Positions 14,968-24,176 of a stretch of DNA of 64,000 bases are shown piece by piece; the stretch's first letter is position 1, and every line of letters begins with the position of its first letter. The DNA lies in NCBI RefSeq assembly GCF_026891935.1, contig NZ_JAPTGC010000003.1, positions 1 through 64,000 of the forward strand, given 5' to 3'. A model generated the notes under the pieces. The model was not told the origin of the DNA. It ran no database searches and saw only the letters and a program-made list of their open reading frames with translations. This DNA is from Methanocorpusculum vombati (lineage in GTDB: Archaea; Halobacteriota; Methanomicrobia; Methanomicrobiales; Methanocorpusculaceae). Position numbers and translations under genes: made by a program.

Positions 14968-15447
14968 TTAGGATCTCTTCTTGTAGGTATAGAGATCATC
15001 GCTCACAACCACGACCTCACCGGAGTAGTAGTAAGCAACAACCTTCACACGGTCACTTGTGGACGGCGTGGAAGAACCCTCAAACGTCAGCTCGGATCCG
15101 ATCTTCGGCTCCTTGCCAAACTGCTGGGTAATAACTTCCTTATCATCCGCACGGTAGAGCGTCACCTCAATTCTGCTGATCTGGTTCGTTCCCTTACCGC
15201 CGGAATAGGTCGCAGTAATCGTCGGTTTGTTTGAATCACGGCCGATCTGCACCGTCACCGCCTTTCCGTCCGGGAAGGAGTCGGTCGCACCCGGCGTCAG
15301 ACTGAAATCAGGATTGCCGGACTGTGTCGGCTCAACGGTGGGTGTCGGAGTTACCGTGGGAGACGGATTGTCAGTACCGACGCATCCCGCTGCAAGTACC
15401 AGAGCTGCAAGCAGCAGGACACACGCGGTCACAAGTTTATAGTTCAT
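14968..15447 (-). CDS. Secreted lipoprotein, unknown function
   Basis: A 159-residue protein with a classic lipoprotein signal: MNYKLVTACVLLLAALVLAAGC, lipobox LAAGC and modified Cys at 22. A Thr/Pro-rich linker (TVTPTPTVEPTQ) and a beta-rich domain of about 110 residues follow (VQIGRDSNKPTITATYSGG). It is probably anchored on the outside of the cytoplasmic membrane. A TATA box, AAAGTATAAACG (15470-15480 on the complementary strand), lies about 27 bp upstream. No ligand or partner can be assigned. Confidence 0.8.
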   Translation of the reverse strand: MNYKLVTACVLLLAALVLAAGCVGTDNPSPTVTPTPTVEPTQSGNPDFSLTPGATDSFPDGKAVTVQIGRDSNKPTITATYSGGKGTNQISRIEVTLYRADDKEVITQQFGKEPKIGSELTFEGSSTPSTSDRVKVVAYYYSGEVVVVSDDLYTYKKRS

Positions 15448-15534
15448 AATCTAAAATCGTCCTGTCCACGTTTATACTTTGCGCTAAAACCGGCATTGCC
15501 CAGAAAGTCCTGCAACCCACAGCGTTCAAAAAAA

Positions 15535-16116
15535 TCAGAGTGTCCCTTTTGTACTCGGGACATCATCGCGTCCGGGCACCAGTGCCACACTCTCGCCGAG
15601 TGCCACACCGAATGCCTTGAAGACTGCCTCGCATTTGTGGTGATCATTCACCCCGGAAAAGATCACGTGCGCCGTAATCCCTGCATTGATGCAGAGGCTG
15701 TAGAAGAAATGTTCAAAGAGATCATTGGGAATACCCCCGGTCACAATCCCCGTAAACGCACCCTCCATCACCAGATACCCGCGACCGCCGACATCCAGGG
15801 CCGCCGTTGCCCGGGACTCATCCATCGGAATAATCGCATGAGCAAACCGCCGGATACCGCGGCCGTCACCGACCGCCTCTCTGATTGCCGAACCGAGGAC
15901 AATCCCCGTATCCTCAATCGTATGGTGGGGATCGACCTCCAGATCGCCCTTTGCCGCCACCGTAAGGGAAAATCCCCCGTGACGGGCAAAGGAGTTCAGC
16001 ATATGATCAAAGAACGCCAGTCCCGTATCAACGGCAATCTCCCCGCGCTGATCCGGATTGAACACGACCCGGACATGCGTCTCCTTCGTCTCCCGTACAA
16101 CTTCTGCTGATCTCAT
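15535..16116 (-). CDS. hisB: Imidazoleglycerol-phosphate dehydratase HisB
   Basis: A 193-residue enzyme of histidine synthesis (imidazole glycerol phosphate to imidazole acetol phosphate). All manganese-binding signatures are present: [41 protein letters not shown] and [13 protein letters not shown]. The ATG at 16116 overlaps the hisA stop (ATGA) and opens [15 protein letters not shown]. It is last in the mat-hisG-hisA-hisB run. Confidence 0.95.
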   Translation of the reverse strand: MRSAEVVRETKETHVRVVFNPDQRGEIAVDTGLAFFDHMLNSFARHGGFSLTVAAKGDLEVDPHHTIEDTGIVLGSAIREAVGDGRGIRRFAHAIIPMDESRATAALDVGGRGYLVMEGAFTGIVTGGIPNDLFEHFFYSLCINAGITAHVIFSGVNDHHKCEAVFKAFGVALGESVALVPGRDDVPSTKGTL

Positions 16117-16829
16117 GATTCGTATGCTTCTTTCAGTGCCTCTTCCAGATGAATCTTTCCGCTGTAGAGTGCCGACCCGAGAACACATCCGGCAGCGCCC
16201 AGCTGCCGGAGTGCGGCAACATCGGCTGTGGAACTCACACCGCCCGCAACAACCACCGGAACGGAAACCGCATCAATCAGTTCCCGCACCGGCTCCTGTG
16301 CGATACCGGCCTGAAGCCCCTCCACATCCACATTCGTGTACAACAGCGACCCTGCGCCGAACTGCTCAAACAACTGCGCCCATGCGATGTAGTCTCCTGC
16401 GGTCTCCTGCCATCCGGAAACGGCAATCTCTCCCGCACGGGCATCCACACCGGCCATGATCCGCTCGCTGCCGAACTCATCCGCAAGTACCCTCAGAGCC
16501 TTCGGCTCTTTGGTTGCAAACGTACTCACAATGATCCGGTCAACACCCGCATCCAGCCAGCCGCGGGCATCCGCAATACTGCGGATGCCGCCGCCCACCT
16601 GCACAAACACATCGGTCTCCGCAACAACATCGCGGATAACCTTCACATTCTCCGACGAAGTGGAAAAAGCGCCGTCAAGATTTACCACATGGAGATTACG
16701 GGCGCCGCAGCGGATCCACCGCTCCGCATTCTCCCGCGGACTCCCGTACACCGTTGCAGAGGACCGTTCGCCCTGCACCAGCTGTACGCACATACCGCGC
16801 AGCACATCCACCGCAGGGAAGATCTCCAT
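16113..16829 (-). CDS. hisA: HisA ProFAR isomerase
   Basis: A 238-residue TIM-barrel isomerase. The catalytic aspartates are in FPAVDVLRG (D8) and [14 protein letters not shown] (about D128). Phosphate-binding loops VQVGGGIRS and VVAGGVSS are intact. It isomerises N'-phosphoribosylformimino-AICAR-phosphate in histidine synthesis. The start immediately follows the hisG stop (16830), and its end overlaps hisB by 4 bp. Confidence 0.95.
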   Translation of the reverse strand: MEIFPAVDVLRGMCVQLVQGERSSATVYGSPRENAERWIRCGARNLHVVNLDGAFSTSSENVKVIRDVVAETDVFVQVGGGIRSIADARGWLDAGVDRIIVSTFATKEPKALRVLADEFGSERIMAGVDARAGEIAVSGWQETAGDYIAWAQLFEQFGAGSLLYTNVDVEGLQAGIAQEPVRELIDAVSVPVVVAGGVSSTADVAALRQLGAAGCVLGSALYSGKIHLEEALKEAYES

Positions 16830-17699
16830 TCAGCGCACCATCCGGGTAATATCAAGAACCAGAATATCACGTGCGCCGCTGCGCTTGAGCATATTGATCA
16901 GCTGATACACCCGTTCATGGGGAACAACCGCATGCAGTGCAACCGAATCGGACCCGGCAATCTCCATGATGGTCGGACCGCCGAGACCGGGAATCAGACC
17001 GCGGATCTCCTCAAGCTTTGCCTTCTCGACGTTCAGCATCAGATAACACTGGCCTTTTGCAGCAATAACACTCTCAAAAGCGAGCAGAATCTCCTCGATC
17101 TTTGCATGTTTTTCCCGGAGTGCATCGCGGTTTGCAATCACATTTGTGGTACTGGAAAGCAGCTCTTCCACGACTCTGAGTTTATTGATCTCAAGCGTTG
17201 TACCCGACGAAGTCAGATCCACAATCGCATCGGCAACACCGAGCTGCGGTGCTGCTTCGCAGGCACCACTGACCTCAATAAGGGTCACATCAACACCGGC
17301 ATCTGCAAAATATTTTTTGCAGATACCGGGAAACTCGGTTGCAACCCGCAGACCATTGAGATCCCGCAGCGTAGTAACCGGCGACTTCTCCGGTACCGCA
17401 AGGACCAGACGGGCAGACCCGAACCTGAGATCCAGCAAGGTCTCCACATCCGATCCGCGCTCGGCGACCATGTCAACCCCGGTGATGCCGATATCGGCAA
17501 CACCTTTGGCAACGTACTCGGGGATATCAATCGGCCGGACAAACAGGACCTCAATCTGGGGATCAACGGTCTTTGCAATCAGCTGACGGGATGCACTCAT
17601 CAGGATGTGAATGCCTGATTTGTTCATCAGGTCATTGATCGGCTCAGCTATCCGTCCCTTGTTGGGGATGGCAAGCCGGACTTTGGCTGCGTCTGACAT
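16830..17699 (-). CDS. hisG: ATP phosphoribosyltransferase, long form
   Basis: A 289-residue HisG of the long type. The catalytic core is RLAIPNKGRIAEPINDLMNK, GVADIGITGVDMVAERG, and the PRPP loop AIVDLTSSGTTLEINKL. The last 75 residues (GQCYLMLNVEKAKLEEIRGL, then GPTIMEIAGSDSVALHAVV) form the ferredoxin-like regulatory domain that binds histidine in long-form enzymes, so no separate HisZ is needed. It begins 3 bp after the AdoMet synthetase stop, suggesting co-transcription. Confidence 0.95.
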   Translation of the reverse strand: MSDAAKVRLAIPNKGRIAEPINDLMNKSGIHILMSASRQLIAKTVDPQIEVLFVRPIDIPEYVAKGVADIGITGVDMVAERGSDVETLLDLRFGSARLVLAVPEKSPVTTLRDLNGLRVATEFPGICKKYFADAGVDVTLIEVSGACEAAPQLGVADAIVDLTSSGTTLEINKLRVVEELLSSTTNVIANRDALREKHAKIEEILLAFESVIAAKGQCYLMLNVEKAKLEEIRGLIPGLGGPTIMEIAGSDSVALHAVVPHERVYQLINMLKRSGARDILVLDITRMVR

Positions 17700-17702
17700 A
17701 CT

Positions 17703-18920
17703 TTAGAAGGTCTTTAATTTGCCGTCGATAACGAGGCGGGTGATATCCGAGATGTTTTCGAGACGGTGGTTTACGATCTCCTCAACCTCGGACTGGTACT
17801 CTTTGAAGTCATATCCGCGTTTGGTGATGCACTGAACACTTGCGACCAGCGGGTAGTCAATCGGGTGACCGATCTGGGAAAGGAGTCTGACATACATCTC
17901 TTCGATACCGTCAACCTTCTGACAGGACTCGCGGGCGATCTCGGTTGCAAGGAGGTTGTAGATCTTGCCGATGTGGTTGATCGGGTTCTTTCCGGAGGTT
18001 GCTTCCATGGACATGGGTCTGTTCGGAGTGATAAGTCCGTTGCAGCGGTTACCCCGTCCGACGGAACCGTCATCGCCCATCTCTGCGGAGGTACCGTTGA
18101 CGGTCAGGAAGACAGAGGTCGTCTTCTTCCGGATGATGTCTGCGGTGTTGATCTCAATCTTGACTTTGCGGTCGGTGTACTTCTTGGCGACTTTGGTGAA
18201 GGATTCCTCCATCTTTTCCTTCATCTCAACATAGTCGCTGATGCCTGCACAGTAGCGGTCAACCATTGCGGCTGCGACGGTGATGGTGATGGTGTTGATC
18301 TCACGCAGTCCCATGAGTTTGATGTCGTAACCGAGCATCGGGTTTTTGGGACGGAACTCGTTTGCAATGTAGTCGTCGAGTCCGAGAATGATCTGTTCGA
18401 CCTGGGAGAAGGGTGCGTGACCGACACCGAACGAGGTATCGTTTGCCCGCGGTACGGCGGTGTGGCCTTTCTTGGTGTTGAAGACATCACAGAGGTCGGT
18501 GGAACCGGAACCCATGCGGCAGTCAACGATGACGTCGCGGTCCATGTCAAAGGTCGGGATGGTGGTCTTGAGGTACTCGCGTGCTGCGTTGACGGCGATT
18601 GCGTCGGTTGCAAAGACCGTATCGCCGAACTTGCGGGTTGCACGGCCGGTGAGGAGGAAGTAGATCGGTTTGATGATCTTTCCGCCGCCGAATGCGGGCG
18701 CGGATTCTCCTGCAACTACTTCGCCCTGATCGGTGTTGTGGTGGAGGACGCCGCCGTCACATTCTGCCATGTATTCCCTGCAGAGTGCGCGGGAAACGGC
18801 TTCTGCAACACCGTCTGCAAGGCTGTCCGGGTGGCCGATGCATTTGCGCTCGACGAGTTCGACTTTCTGTTTTTCAATCGGAGTCTGGGAGAGATGCTTG
18901 ACGCTGATATTTCTCTTCAC
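17703..18920 (-). CDS. mat: Archaeal-type S-adenosylmethionine synthetase
   Basis: A 405-residue archaeal methionine adenosyltransferase, only distantly related to bacterial MetK. Signatures include [51 protein letters not shown] and [20 protein letters not shown]. It makes AdoMet, needed in this window by Taw2, TrmJ, the radical SAM protein and possibly the SpeD-like protein. The start is a GTG at 18920 ([18 protein letters not shown]), matching the normal family N-terminus. hisG follows at 3 bp. Confidence 0.95.
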   Translation of the reverse strand: MKRNISVKHLSQTPIEKQKVELVERKCIGHPDSLADGVAEAVSRALCREYMAECDGGVLHHNTDQGEVVAGESAPAFGGGKIIKPIYFLLTGRATRKFGDTVFATDAIAVNAAREYLKTTIPTFDMDRDVIVDCRMGSGSTDLCDVFNTKKGHTAVPRANDTSFGVGHAPFSQVEQIILGLDDYIANEFRPKNPMLGYDIKLMGLREINTITITVAAAMVDRYCAGISDYVEMKEKMEESFTKVAKKYTDRKVKIEINTADIIRKKTTSVFLTVNGTSAEMGDDGSVGRGNRCNGLITPNRPMSMEATSGKNPINHIGKIYNLLATEIARESCQKVDGIEEMYVRLLSQIGHPIDYPLVASVQCITKRGYDFKEYQSEVEEIVNHRLENISDITRLVIDGKLKTF

Positions 18921-18948
18921 TTTTTAATCACTTCTCAATCATCTGATG

Positions 18949-18962
18949 TTTAAGTATAAAAA
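18949..18962 (-). promoter_or_regulatory. TATA box of mat-his operon
   Basis: On the minus strand the sequence reads TTTTTATACTTAAA, centred about 35 bp before the GTG start. It would give a leader of roughly 10 nt. Confidence 0.55.
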
Positions 18963-19118
18963 TATGCGTATTGAAAATTACGGTATTTCGCCATATAAGG
19001 CAGAGCTGTCCTGATGATCCGGGTTGTCCGGGACAAAAATCCGTGCATCAGCCCGCGATAATGTGTGCGGGGGGTTTTGCGGAATACAGAACCAACGGAA
19101 AAAAAGAGAGGAAAGGAG

Positions 19119-19616
19119 TTATTCTTTCTGGGAGCCGAGCCGGCTGTCGATGAAGAGCAGTGCTTCGGGAGATTTGCCTGCTTTTTCGAGCATGTCAACA
19201 ATGTCTCTTACGGTTTCCTCTTCCTCGACCTGCTCGGTCACGAACCATTGGAGTTCAGCGATGGCTGCGTAGTCCTTTTCGGCGACTGCGGTCTCCATAA
19301 TCTTGTTGATCATTGCGGTGACTTTGATTTCATGACCGTAAACTGCTTTGAAGATCTCAAGAAGGTCTTTTGCGCCGGTGGCAGGTTTTTCGATTGCATC
19401 GAACTTGACATCGACTCCCTTTCGGATAAGATAGTCATAGAACCGGGTTGCGTGGGTCATTTCCTCGGCTGCGTGTGCACGGAGCCATGCGGCTGCCCCG
19501 TTCCATTTCATTGCATTCGCATCTGCGGAGAACTGCAGGTACAGGTATGCAGAGTACATCTCTGCATTGATCTGCTTTAAAATTGCATCATATACGCCTG
19601 ATTTTTTTGTTGCCAT
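19119..19616 (-). CDS. ftn: Ferritin
   Basis: A 165-residue non-haem ferritin, a four-helix cage subunit. Ferroxidase ligands are visible: E in INAEMYSAYLYLQ, the EEMTHA motif (ExxH), and ELQWFVTEQVEEEE on the later helices. It stores iron and limits oxidative damage. The ATG at 19616 follows a good site (AGGAG, about 14 bp upstream). A GTAATATCC TATA-like element lies near 19660. It is monocistronic. Confidence 0.93.
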   Translation of the reverse strand: MATKKSGVYDAILKQINAEMYSAYLYLQFSADANAMKWNGAAAWLRAHAAEEMTHATRFYDYLIRKGVDVKFDAIEKPATGAKDLLEIFKAVYGHEIKVTAMINKIMETAVAEKDYAAIAELQWFVTEQVEEEETVRDIVDMLEKAGKSPEALLFIDSRLGSQKE

Positions 19617-19811
19617 GGTTTTTCAGATCTCCTGCCGGAATAGGTCACTCCGGTATTGGATATTACCTTATTCTGCATGAAAGTGTATTAAAGTGAGGTT
19701 GGGGGCAAACAGTTTTGTACCGGGGTGATGACGGGCAGGGTTTTGGAAACGGTTTTTTCAGAGGCAAGTATCCCGGATACGAAAAAAAGAAACGGTTTTA
19801 AAAAAACCGTC

Positions 19812-21041
19812 TTACTGTTTCATTGTGATAACAGTGATGCCTGCATCTTTGAGTGCGGCTTTTAACTGGACATCCTGAATGGATCCAAGCTGCGGGTCGG
19901 CAATGACAACATTGTCACCTGCGGCGCTGCGGTCGGTGACCCACTGTACGAATCCGGCCCAGTCATTTGCCGGGGAGTTCATGCTGGCGACGAGTCCGGA
20001 GCCTTCGAGCTGGATCGGCGCAAGAATCTTTAAGGAGATTGCACCGGTGCTTTTATCGATGGCACTGATGTAGGGGGGGGTTCCGGCAACTGCGTACTGG
20101 ATGGTATTCTGCGAGAGCAGAGTCATCAGCTGCGGTCCTCCGGAGCCTTCCACAAACTTGACGTCGACGATCTTCTCGCCGTTGATGAACAGTTCTGCTT
20201 CAGAGATTTTTCCTGCCTTGTCCGTAGTGGGTTTGAGATAGGAGTTGTAGGTGTCCTTGAAGTACTGCCAGTCTTTCAGGAGAACAAACAGCGGGGCGTC
20301 ATGATCGCTTGGGAGGTACCCGATGGAGATCGGCGTTGTTACCGGGGCGGGAGTAGTAAGTTTGCCTGCTGCAATCTGTGCGGTTGCCGCTTCATACGGA
20401 CCGAAGTCGTAGAGCAGGTCTTTGGCCTCCTCTGCGGAGGTGGATGCAAGTTTTCCGGTGATCAGTTTCAGTTCCCGCTGGGATTTGATGAACTCTTCGT
20501 TGCTTGCAAGCCAGGCATCGGTGACTTCGCTGGAGAACATGATCGTCGGAATCGAGGCGTTCATGGCGGCAACGGAGTTGACCGTGATGTTGCCGTAGAT
20601 CATGTCCTGTTTGGAGAACAGCCAGTCGGCGGTAAGTTCTGCGGATTTTTCGGGGTAGTCGTTGATGTACTTGTCGCCGAGGATCATCAGGGCTACAATG
20701 CTGGTCGTGAGATCCGTATTCTTCAGTGCTTCGGAGTTTGCGCCGATAGCACAGCAGGTGTGCTGTTTCCACATGCCTGCCGGCGGGAGGTCCTGGCTGT
20801 AGGATACTACCTTTCCGACATCTCCTTCAACACCGACAGCGACGAACGGCTGCCAGATGATGTATCCGTCAACTTTTCCGGTTGCGAGAAGTCCCGGCAT
20901 GGTGCCGGCTCCGGTGTAGAGGATTTCTACGGTCGGAGTTTTGTCAGTGTTGGCCGGTTCGGAAACGCATCCGGCAGCAAAAACCATTGCGACACACACG
21001 ACAAGAAGACCTGCAACTGCGAGCAGATGCTTTTTGTGCAT
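19812..21041 (-). CDS. ABC substrate-binding lipoprotein with swapped lobe order
   Basis: A 409-residue lipoprotein (lipobox FAAGC, Cys 25) related to NitT/TauT (SsuA/nitrate-type) binding proteins. Residues 37-230 resemble the usual second half: LLATGKVDGYIIWQPF at 51-66, then HTCCAIGANSEAL. Residues 237-409 resemble the usual first half: ISIGYLPSDHDAPLFVLL, QLEGSGLVASM, and finally GSIQDVQLKAALKDAGI at the extreme C-terminus. The order is therefore permuted. The ATG at 21041 fits a leaderless promoter. No permease or ATPase gene is adjacent. The ligand is unknown; nitrate, sulfonate and thiamin-precursor binders belong to this class. Confidence 0.8.
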   Translation of the reverse strand: MHKKHLLAVAGLLVVCVAMVFAAGCVSEPANTDKTPTVEILYTGAGTMPGLLATGKVDGYIIWQPFVAVGVEGDVGKVVSYSQDLPPAGMWKQHTCCAIGANSEALKNTDLTTSIVALMILGDKYINDYPEKSAELTADWLFSKQDMIYGNITVNSVAAMNASIPTIMFSSEVTDAWLASNEEFIKSQRELKLITGKLASTSAEEAKDLLYDFGPYEAATAQIAAGKLTTPAPVTTPISIGYLPSDHDAPLFVLLKDWQYFKDTYNSYLKPTTDKAGKISEAELFINGEKIVDVKFVEGSGGPQLMTLLSQNTIQYAVAGTPPYISAIDKSTGAISLKILAPIQLEGSGLVASMNSPANDWAGFVQWVTDRSAAGDNVVIADPQLGSIQDVQLKAALKDAGITVITMKQ

Positions 21042-21063
21042 ACATTCCTGTATGCTGACAAGA

Positions 21064-21072
21064 GTATTTAAC
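21064..21072 (-). promoter_or_regulatory. TATA box of the binding-protein gene
   Basis: The minus strand reads GGGTTAAATACTC, centred about 27 bp from the ATG at 21041. Transcription would start at or within 2-3 bases of the start codon. Confidence 0.5.
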
Positions 21073-21209
21073 CCATCGTAACGTATAGGGTATTTTTCTG
21101 ATCGGTTTTTGGTACAGAGATTTGCAGTGTTGAGCGTTTTGTATAATTTGTCTGTGCCACAGTGTCGTATGCGGCGGTTTTTCTTCCGGATATTTTGGCG
21201 CGTCAATGG

Positions 21210-21219
21210 TTTTATTTAA
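21210..21219 (+). promoter_or_regulatory. TATA box of the panE-mobA pair
   Basis: TTTTATTTAA lies about 37 bp before the ATG at 21252. Confidence 0.45.
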
Positions 21220-21251
21220 TGTAGTCTCAGGACGAATATCATTCCGCGATT

Positions 21252-22160
21252 ATGCGGATACTGATACTTGGTGCCGGGGCGGTTGGTCTTACCGTTGCGG
21301 CAAAGCTTTCGGCGCATGCAGAGGTGTATGCGGTCTGCCGGAAAAGATATGCGGATGCGATAGCAGCGAACGGATTTGTGATGACCGGCATCTGGGGTGA
21401 GGGGACCTATCATTTTCCCTGCGGCGAGTCTGCACCGGCAGGTCCCTGGGATTATATTATTATTTCTACGAAGTCTGCGGCGACCCGTGAGGTCTGTGAG
21501 AGGTACCGGCATCTGTTTGGTGATGCCGAGGTGGTGAGCCTGCAGAACGGTATCGGGAATGAAGAGGTTATCCGCGAGTACACGCGTCATGTGATCGGGG
21601 CTATGATCATTACGGGCTTTGAGTGGCGGGCAGAGAATGCGGTGCATGTTTCGGTGGACGGCGGAGAGACGGTGTTCGGCCGGTTCCCGGACGGCAGCGA
21701 TGCGGCGGTGCGGACACTGGCAGATCTGTTTTCTTCTTCGGGGATGCGGTCCTGCGTGAGTTCTGCGGTGCGGAGTGCGGTCTGGTCAAAGGCGCTGTAC
21801 AGCTGTTCGTTAAATCCGCTCGGCGCGGTGATGGAGTGTCCGTACGGGGATCTGCTGAGAGTGCCTGCATGGAATATTATTACGGAGATTGTGCGCGAGG
21901 CGTTTGCGGTTTCAAAGGCGGAGGGGGTTGAGCTGCCGCAGAAGAGTGCGGAGGAGTATCTGGAGTTTCTGCGAAATGAAAAGATTCCGCCGACGGCCGG
22001 GCATTACAGTTCGATGTATCAGGATATTGCAGGCGGGAGAATGACGGAGGTTGATTATATCAACGGGGCGATTGTGCGTCTTGGTGCAAAACACGGGATT
22101 GCAACTCCGGTGAACCGTACGATTGTGAATCTGACGCATTTTAAGGAGGAGCTGCGATGA
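21252..22160 (+). CDS. panE: Ketopantoate reductase
   Basis: A 302-residue ApbA/PanE-family enzyme. The NADPH-binding motif ILGAGAVGLTVAAKL is at 4-18, SLQNGIGNEEVI at about 95-106, and the catalytic lysine region SAVWSKALYSCSLNPLGAV and MYQDIAGGRMTEVDYINGAI near the C-terminus. It reduces 2-dehydropantoate to pantoate, the substrate of the pantoate kinase at 7822. It ends in an ATGA overlap with mobA. Some PanE relatives act on other 2-ketoacids, so the substrate is a family inference supported by the CoA genes nearby. Confidence 0.85.
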   Translation: MRILILGAGAVGLTVAAKLSAHAEVYAVCRKRYADAIAANGFVMTGIWGEGTYHFPCGESAPAGPWDYIIISTKSAATREVCERYRHLFGDAEVVSLQNGIGNEEVIREYTRHVIGAMIITGFEWRAENAVHVSVDGGETVFGRFPDGSDAAVRTLADLFSSSGMRSCVSSAVRSAVWSKALYSCSLNPLGAVMECPYGDLLRVPAWNIITEIVREAFAVSKAEGVELPQKSAEEYLEFLRNEKIPPTAGHYSSMYQDIAGGRMTEVDYINGAIVRLGAKHGIATPVNRTIVNLTHFKEELR

Positions 22161-22789
22161 CCGGGGTTGTGCGTTCGGCGATGATTCTGGCGGGCGGGGA
22201 TGCGAAGCGGGTGAACGGACGGGAGAAGTATTTCTTTTTCTATAAGGGATGTTCATTTATTTCGCGTCTGGTGATGACGTTTTCAGGAATCTGTGATGAG
22301 ATTGTGATTGTGGCGAAGAGTCCGGAGCAGGCTGCGCATTTTGACGGGCTGCCGGTGCGGTGCACGTGGGATAAGAAGCGGGGTCTGGGTCCTATCGGCG
22401 GTATTTCTTCCGGGATTGAGGAGGTAAAGGGGGAGTTTGTGTTTATTGCTGCGTGTGATATGCCGACGATTCATCAATCGATTGTGACGTATCTGTTTGA
22501 GCATATCGGTGATTATGATGCAATCATCCCTGAGTGGGAGAATACGGATCTTGAGCCGCTGCATGCGGTGTACCGTGTTTCCGCGGTGCGGCGATATGTG
22601 GAGGGGCATGAGTCGCTGTCGCTGCGGGATATGGTGAATTCACTGCATACGCTCCGGGTGGGTGCGGAGGAGTTCCGGCAGTTTGATCCGCAGCTGGAGA
22701 CGTTCCAGAATATCAATACGCTGGACGAGCTGCAGGCACTCGGTCCGGATGCGGCGTATCAGGAGAAGCATCCGGAGAACCGGGTGTAA
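22157..22789 (+). CDS. mobA: MobA-like nucleotidyltransferase
   Basis: A 210-residue NTP-transferase with the signature MILAGGDAKRVNGREK, GLGPIGGISSGIEEVKGEFV and AACDMPTIH. This matches MobA, which attaches GMP to molybdopterin to make the guanine dinucleotide cofactor of molybdenum/tungsten enzymes such as formylmethanofuran and formate dehydrogenases. It is coupled to panE by a 4-bp overlap, although there is no obvious metabolic link. The motif has VNG where RMG is usual, a modest deviation. Confidence 0.8.
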   Translation: MTGVVRSAMILAGGDAKRVNGREKYFFFYKGCSFISRLVMTFSGICDEIVIVAKSPEQAAHFDGLPVRCTWDKKRGLGPIGGISSGIEEVKGEFVFIAACDMPTIHQSIVTYLFEHIGDYDAIIPEWENTDLEPLHAVYRVSAVRRYVEGHESLSLRDMVNSLHTLRVGAEEFRQFDPQLETFQNINTLDELQALGPDAAYQEKHPENRV

Positions 22790-22963
22790 TTTTTTTGAGG
22801 GAATTTCAGGCGGAAACCATTTTTTTGCGGGTGTTTTGCCGCAAGTCAAGCAGCAGGTACAATCTGAACGTTTGCAACAACGCCGGGGGGGTAAGGGCGA
22901 AAAGAGACCGGATATGTTGTGAAAAGGATTTATTGTGGTATTCCCAAAGGATACCAGCATCCT

Positions 22964-22993
22964 AAAACCGCCGGATTACTGTCCGGCGGTTTT
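22964..22993. terminator. Bidirectional hairpin terminator
   Basis: AAAACCGCCGGA and TCCGGCGGTTTT pair perfectly (12 bp) around a TTACTG loop. It lies between the convergent mobA and histone genes. The A/T arms give a T-run on both strands, so it can end transcription from either side. Confidence 0.75.
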
Positions 22994-23024
22994 TCCACAC
23001 CCCTGATTTTTCAGGAAAATCAGT

Positions 23025-23228
23025 TTATTCTTTCGTGGCGAGGTCAATGTCCTCTGCCTTGATGGTCTTGCGACCGGCGTGCTGTGCATACTCGTATGCT
23101 TTCTTTGCGATCTCTTCGATGTAGGCTTCTGCCTTTGCTACGAGTGCATCTGCTGCATCTTCACCGACGCGCTCTGCGCCTGCTTTCTTTGCAAGTCTGA
23201 CAACTGCTGCTTTTGGTAAGTCTGCCAT
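23025..23228 (-). CDS. Archaeal histone
   Basis: A 67-residue single histone fold: LPKAAVVRLAKKAGAERVGE, ADALVAKAEAYIEEIAKKAY, and the final RKTIKAEDIDLATKE. Dimers and longer polymers wrap DNA. The start was taken at the ATG of 23228 (MADLPKAAV), which gives the standard length; the upstream in-frame extension is hydrophobic and non-homologous. It is monocistronic with a strong AT-rich promoter. Confidence 0.95.
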   Translation of the reverse strand: MADLPKAAVVRLAKKAGAERVGEDAADALVAKAEAYIEEIAKKAYEYAQHAGRKTIKAEDIDLATKE

Positions 23229-23259
23229 AATTATTACCAATGAAAAAATAGTTCTAAAT

Positions 23260-23273
23260 ACTATATAAATATA
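23260..23273 (-). promoter_or_regulatory. TATA box of the histone gene
   Basis: The minus strand reads TATATTTATATAGT, centred about 38 bp before the ATG, leaving a leader of about 10-12 nt. Confidence 0.6.
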
Positions 23274-23399
23274 TCTCAAGATTCGGGTGTTTTTCGCGGT
23301 TTGCAGGATTTAGTGAACCGAATATGATTTTGCACAAAGAATATGGGAGATATTTTGAAATGGCGAGAATATTCCTTTAAATTTAAAAAACGATGTAAT

Positions 23400-24176
23400 T
23401 CATCGCCCATTTCCGCGGATAAGAGCAGCAGTAAGGCGGAGTGTTCCTCCGTATCCGGCGGATGCGCGCGAACTGTCCACAAATACGGGAGATATATTGA
23501 CGACGGGCGCACCATGCCCGGTGCCGTGTCCGAGGAAGGTGAGGGTGCGGAAGATCAGGTTTCCGGAGATGCCGTCGGGGGCGATGATGATCCCGCAGTC
23601 TTTGACTGCGTCTTCGATGAGAATTTCTCTGTGGACTGCACCGGTGAGTTTGGCGATCTCTTCGGCGTCGGCGATGGTTTTGTCGACAATGGGGTGTCTG
23701 CCGATGTCGCCGAGTCTGCCGCCGGAGAGTACGGCGGTTTTTTCGGAGAGGCCGAAGCGGCGGGCAAGTTCCCGGGCGTCGTTGATGAGGGAGATTTTTT
23801 CCTGAATGGTCCATCCTTCGTCGACGCCGACGGGTGCGAGGAAGAACTGCTGGTGATCAACGGTTTCAAGAAGGGCGATTCGTTCCAGCCGGTCAACGCC
23901 GCAGGCTTTTTTGAGGTATCGCAGTGTTTCGTTTGCCGGGAGGGTGCCGCGGACTGCGCCGTCGATTGTTCCGGCGAGAAGGTCGTCTATGAGGCGCTGA
24001 GAGGGTCCGGAGCAGACGGTTAGTTCGACGAAGGGGCCGGCAGACAGGCCGCCGGCTGTTTCGGGAGTGCAGTAGCAGCGGATGCGGAGTTCGGCGGTTG
24101 CTGTTTCTTCGGCACTCCGGAGAACTTTGCCGGCGTCAGCGCCGCATCCGATTCCGATGGTGATCTGCTCTGTCAT
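23400..24176 (-). CDS. mtxX: Methanogenesis marker protein 4 (MtxX)
   Basis: A 258-residue protein of the phosphotransacetylase-like MtxX family, confined to methanogens. Family blocks are IGIGCGADAGKVLRSAEE, LAGTIDGAVRGTLPANETLR, ETVDHQQFFLAPVGVDEG, and the C-terminal GHGAPVVNISPVFVDSSRA. It was named for linkage to methyltransferase genes, and its function is unresolved. The ATG at 24176 overlaps the stop of the marker-2 gene by 4 bp, so both are one unit. Confidence 0.88.
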   Translation of the reverse strand: MTEQITIGIGCGADAGKVLRSAEETATAELRIRCYCTPETAGGLSAGPFVELTVCSGPSQRLIDDLLAGTIDGAVRGTLPANETLRYLKKACGVDRLERIALLETVDHQQFFLAPVGVDEGWTIQEKISLINDARELARRFGLSEKTAVLSGGRLGDIGRHPIVDKTIADAEEIAKLTGAVHREILIEDAVKDCGIIIAPDGISGNLIFRTLTFLGHGTGHGAPVVNISPVFVDSSRASAGYGGTLRLTAALIRGNGR

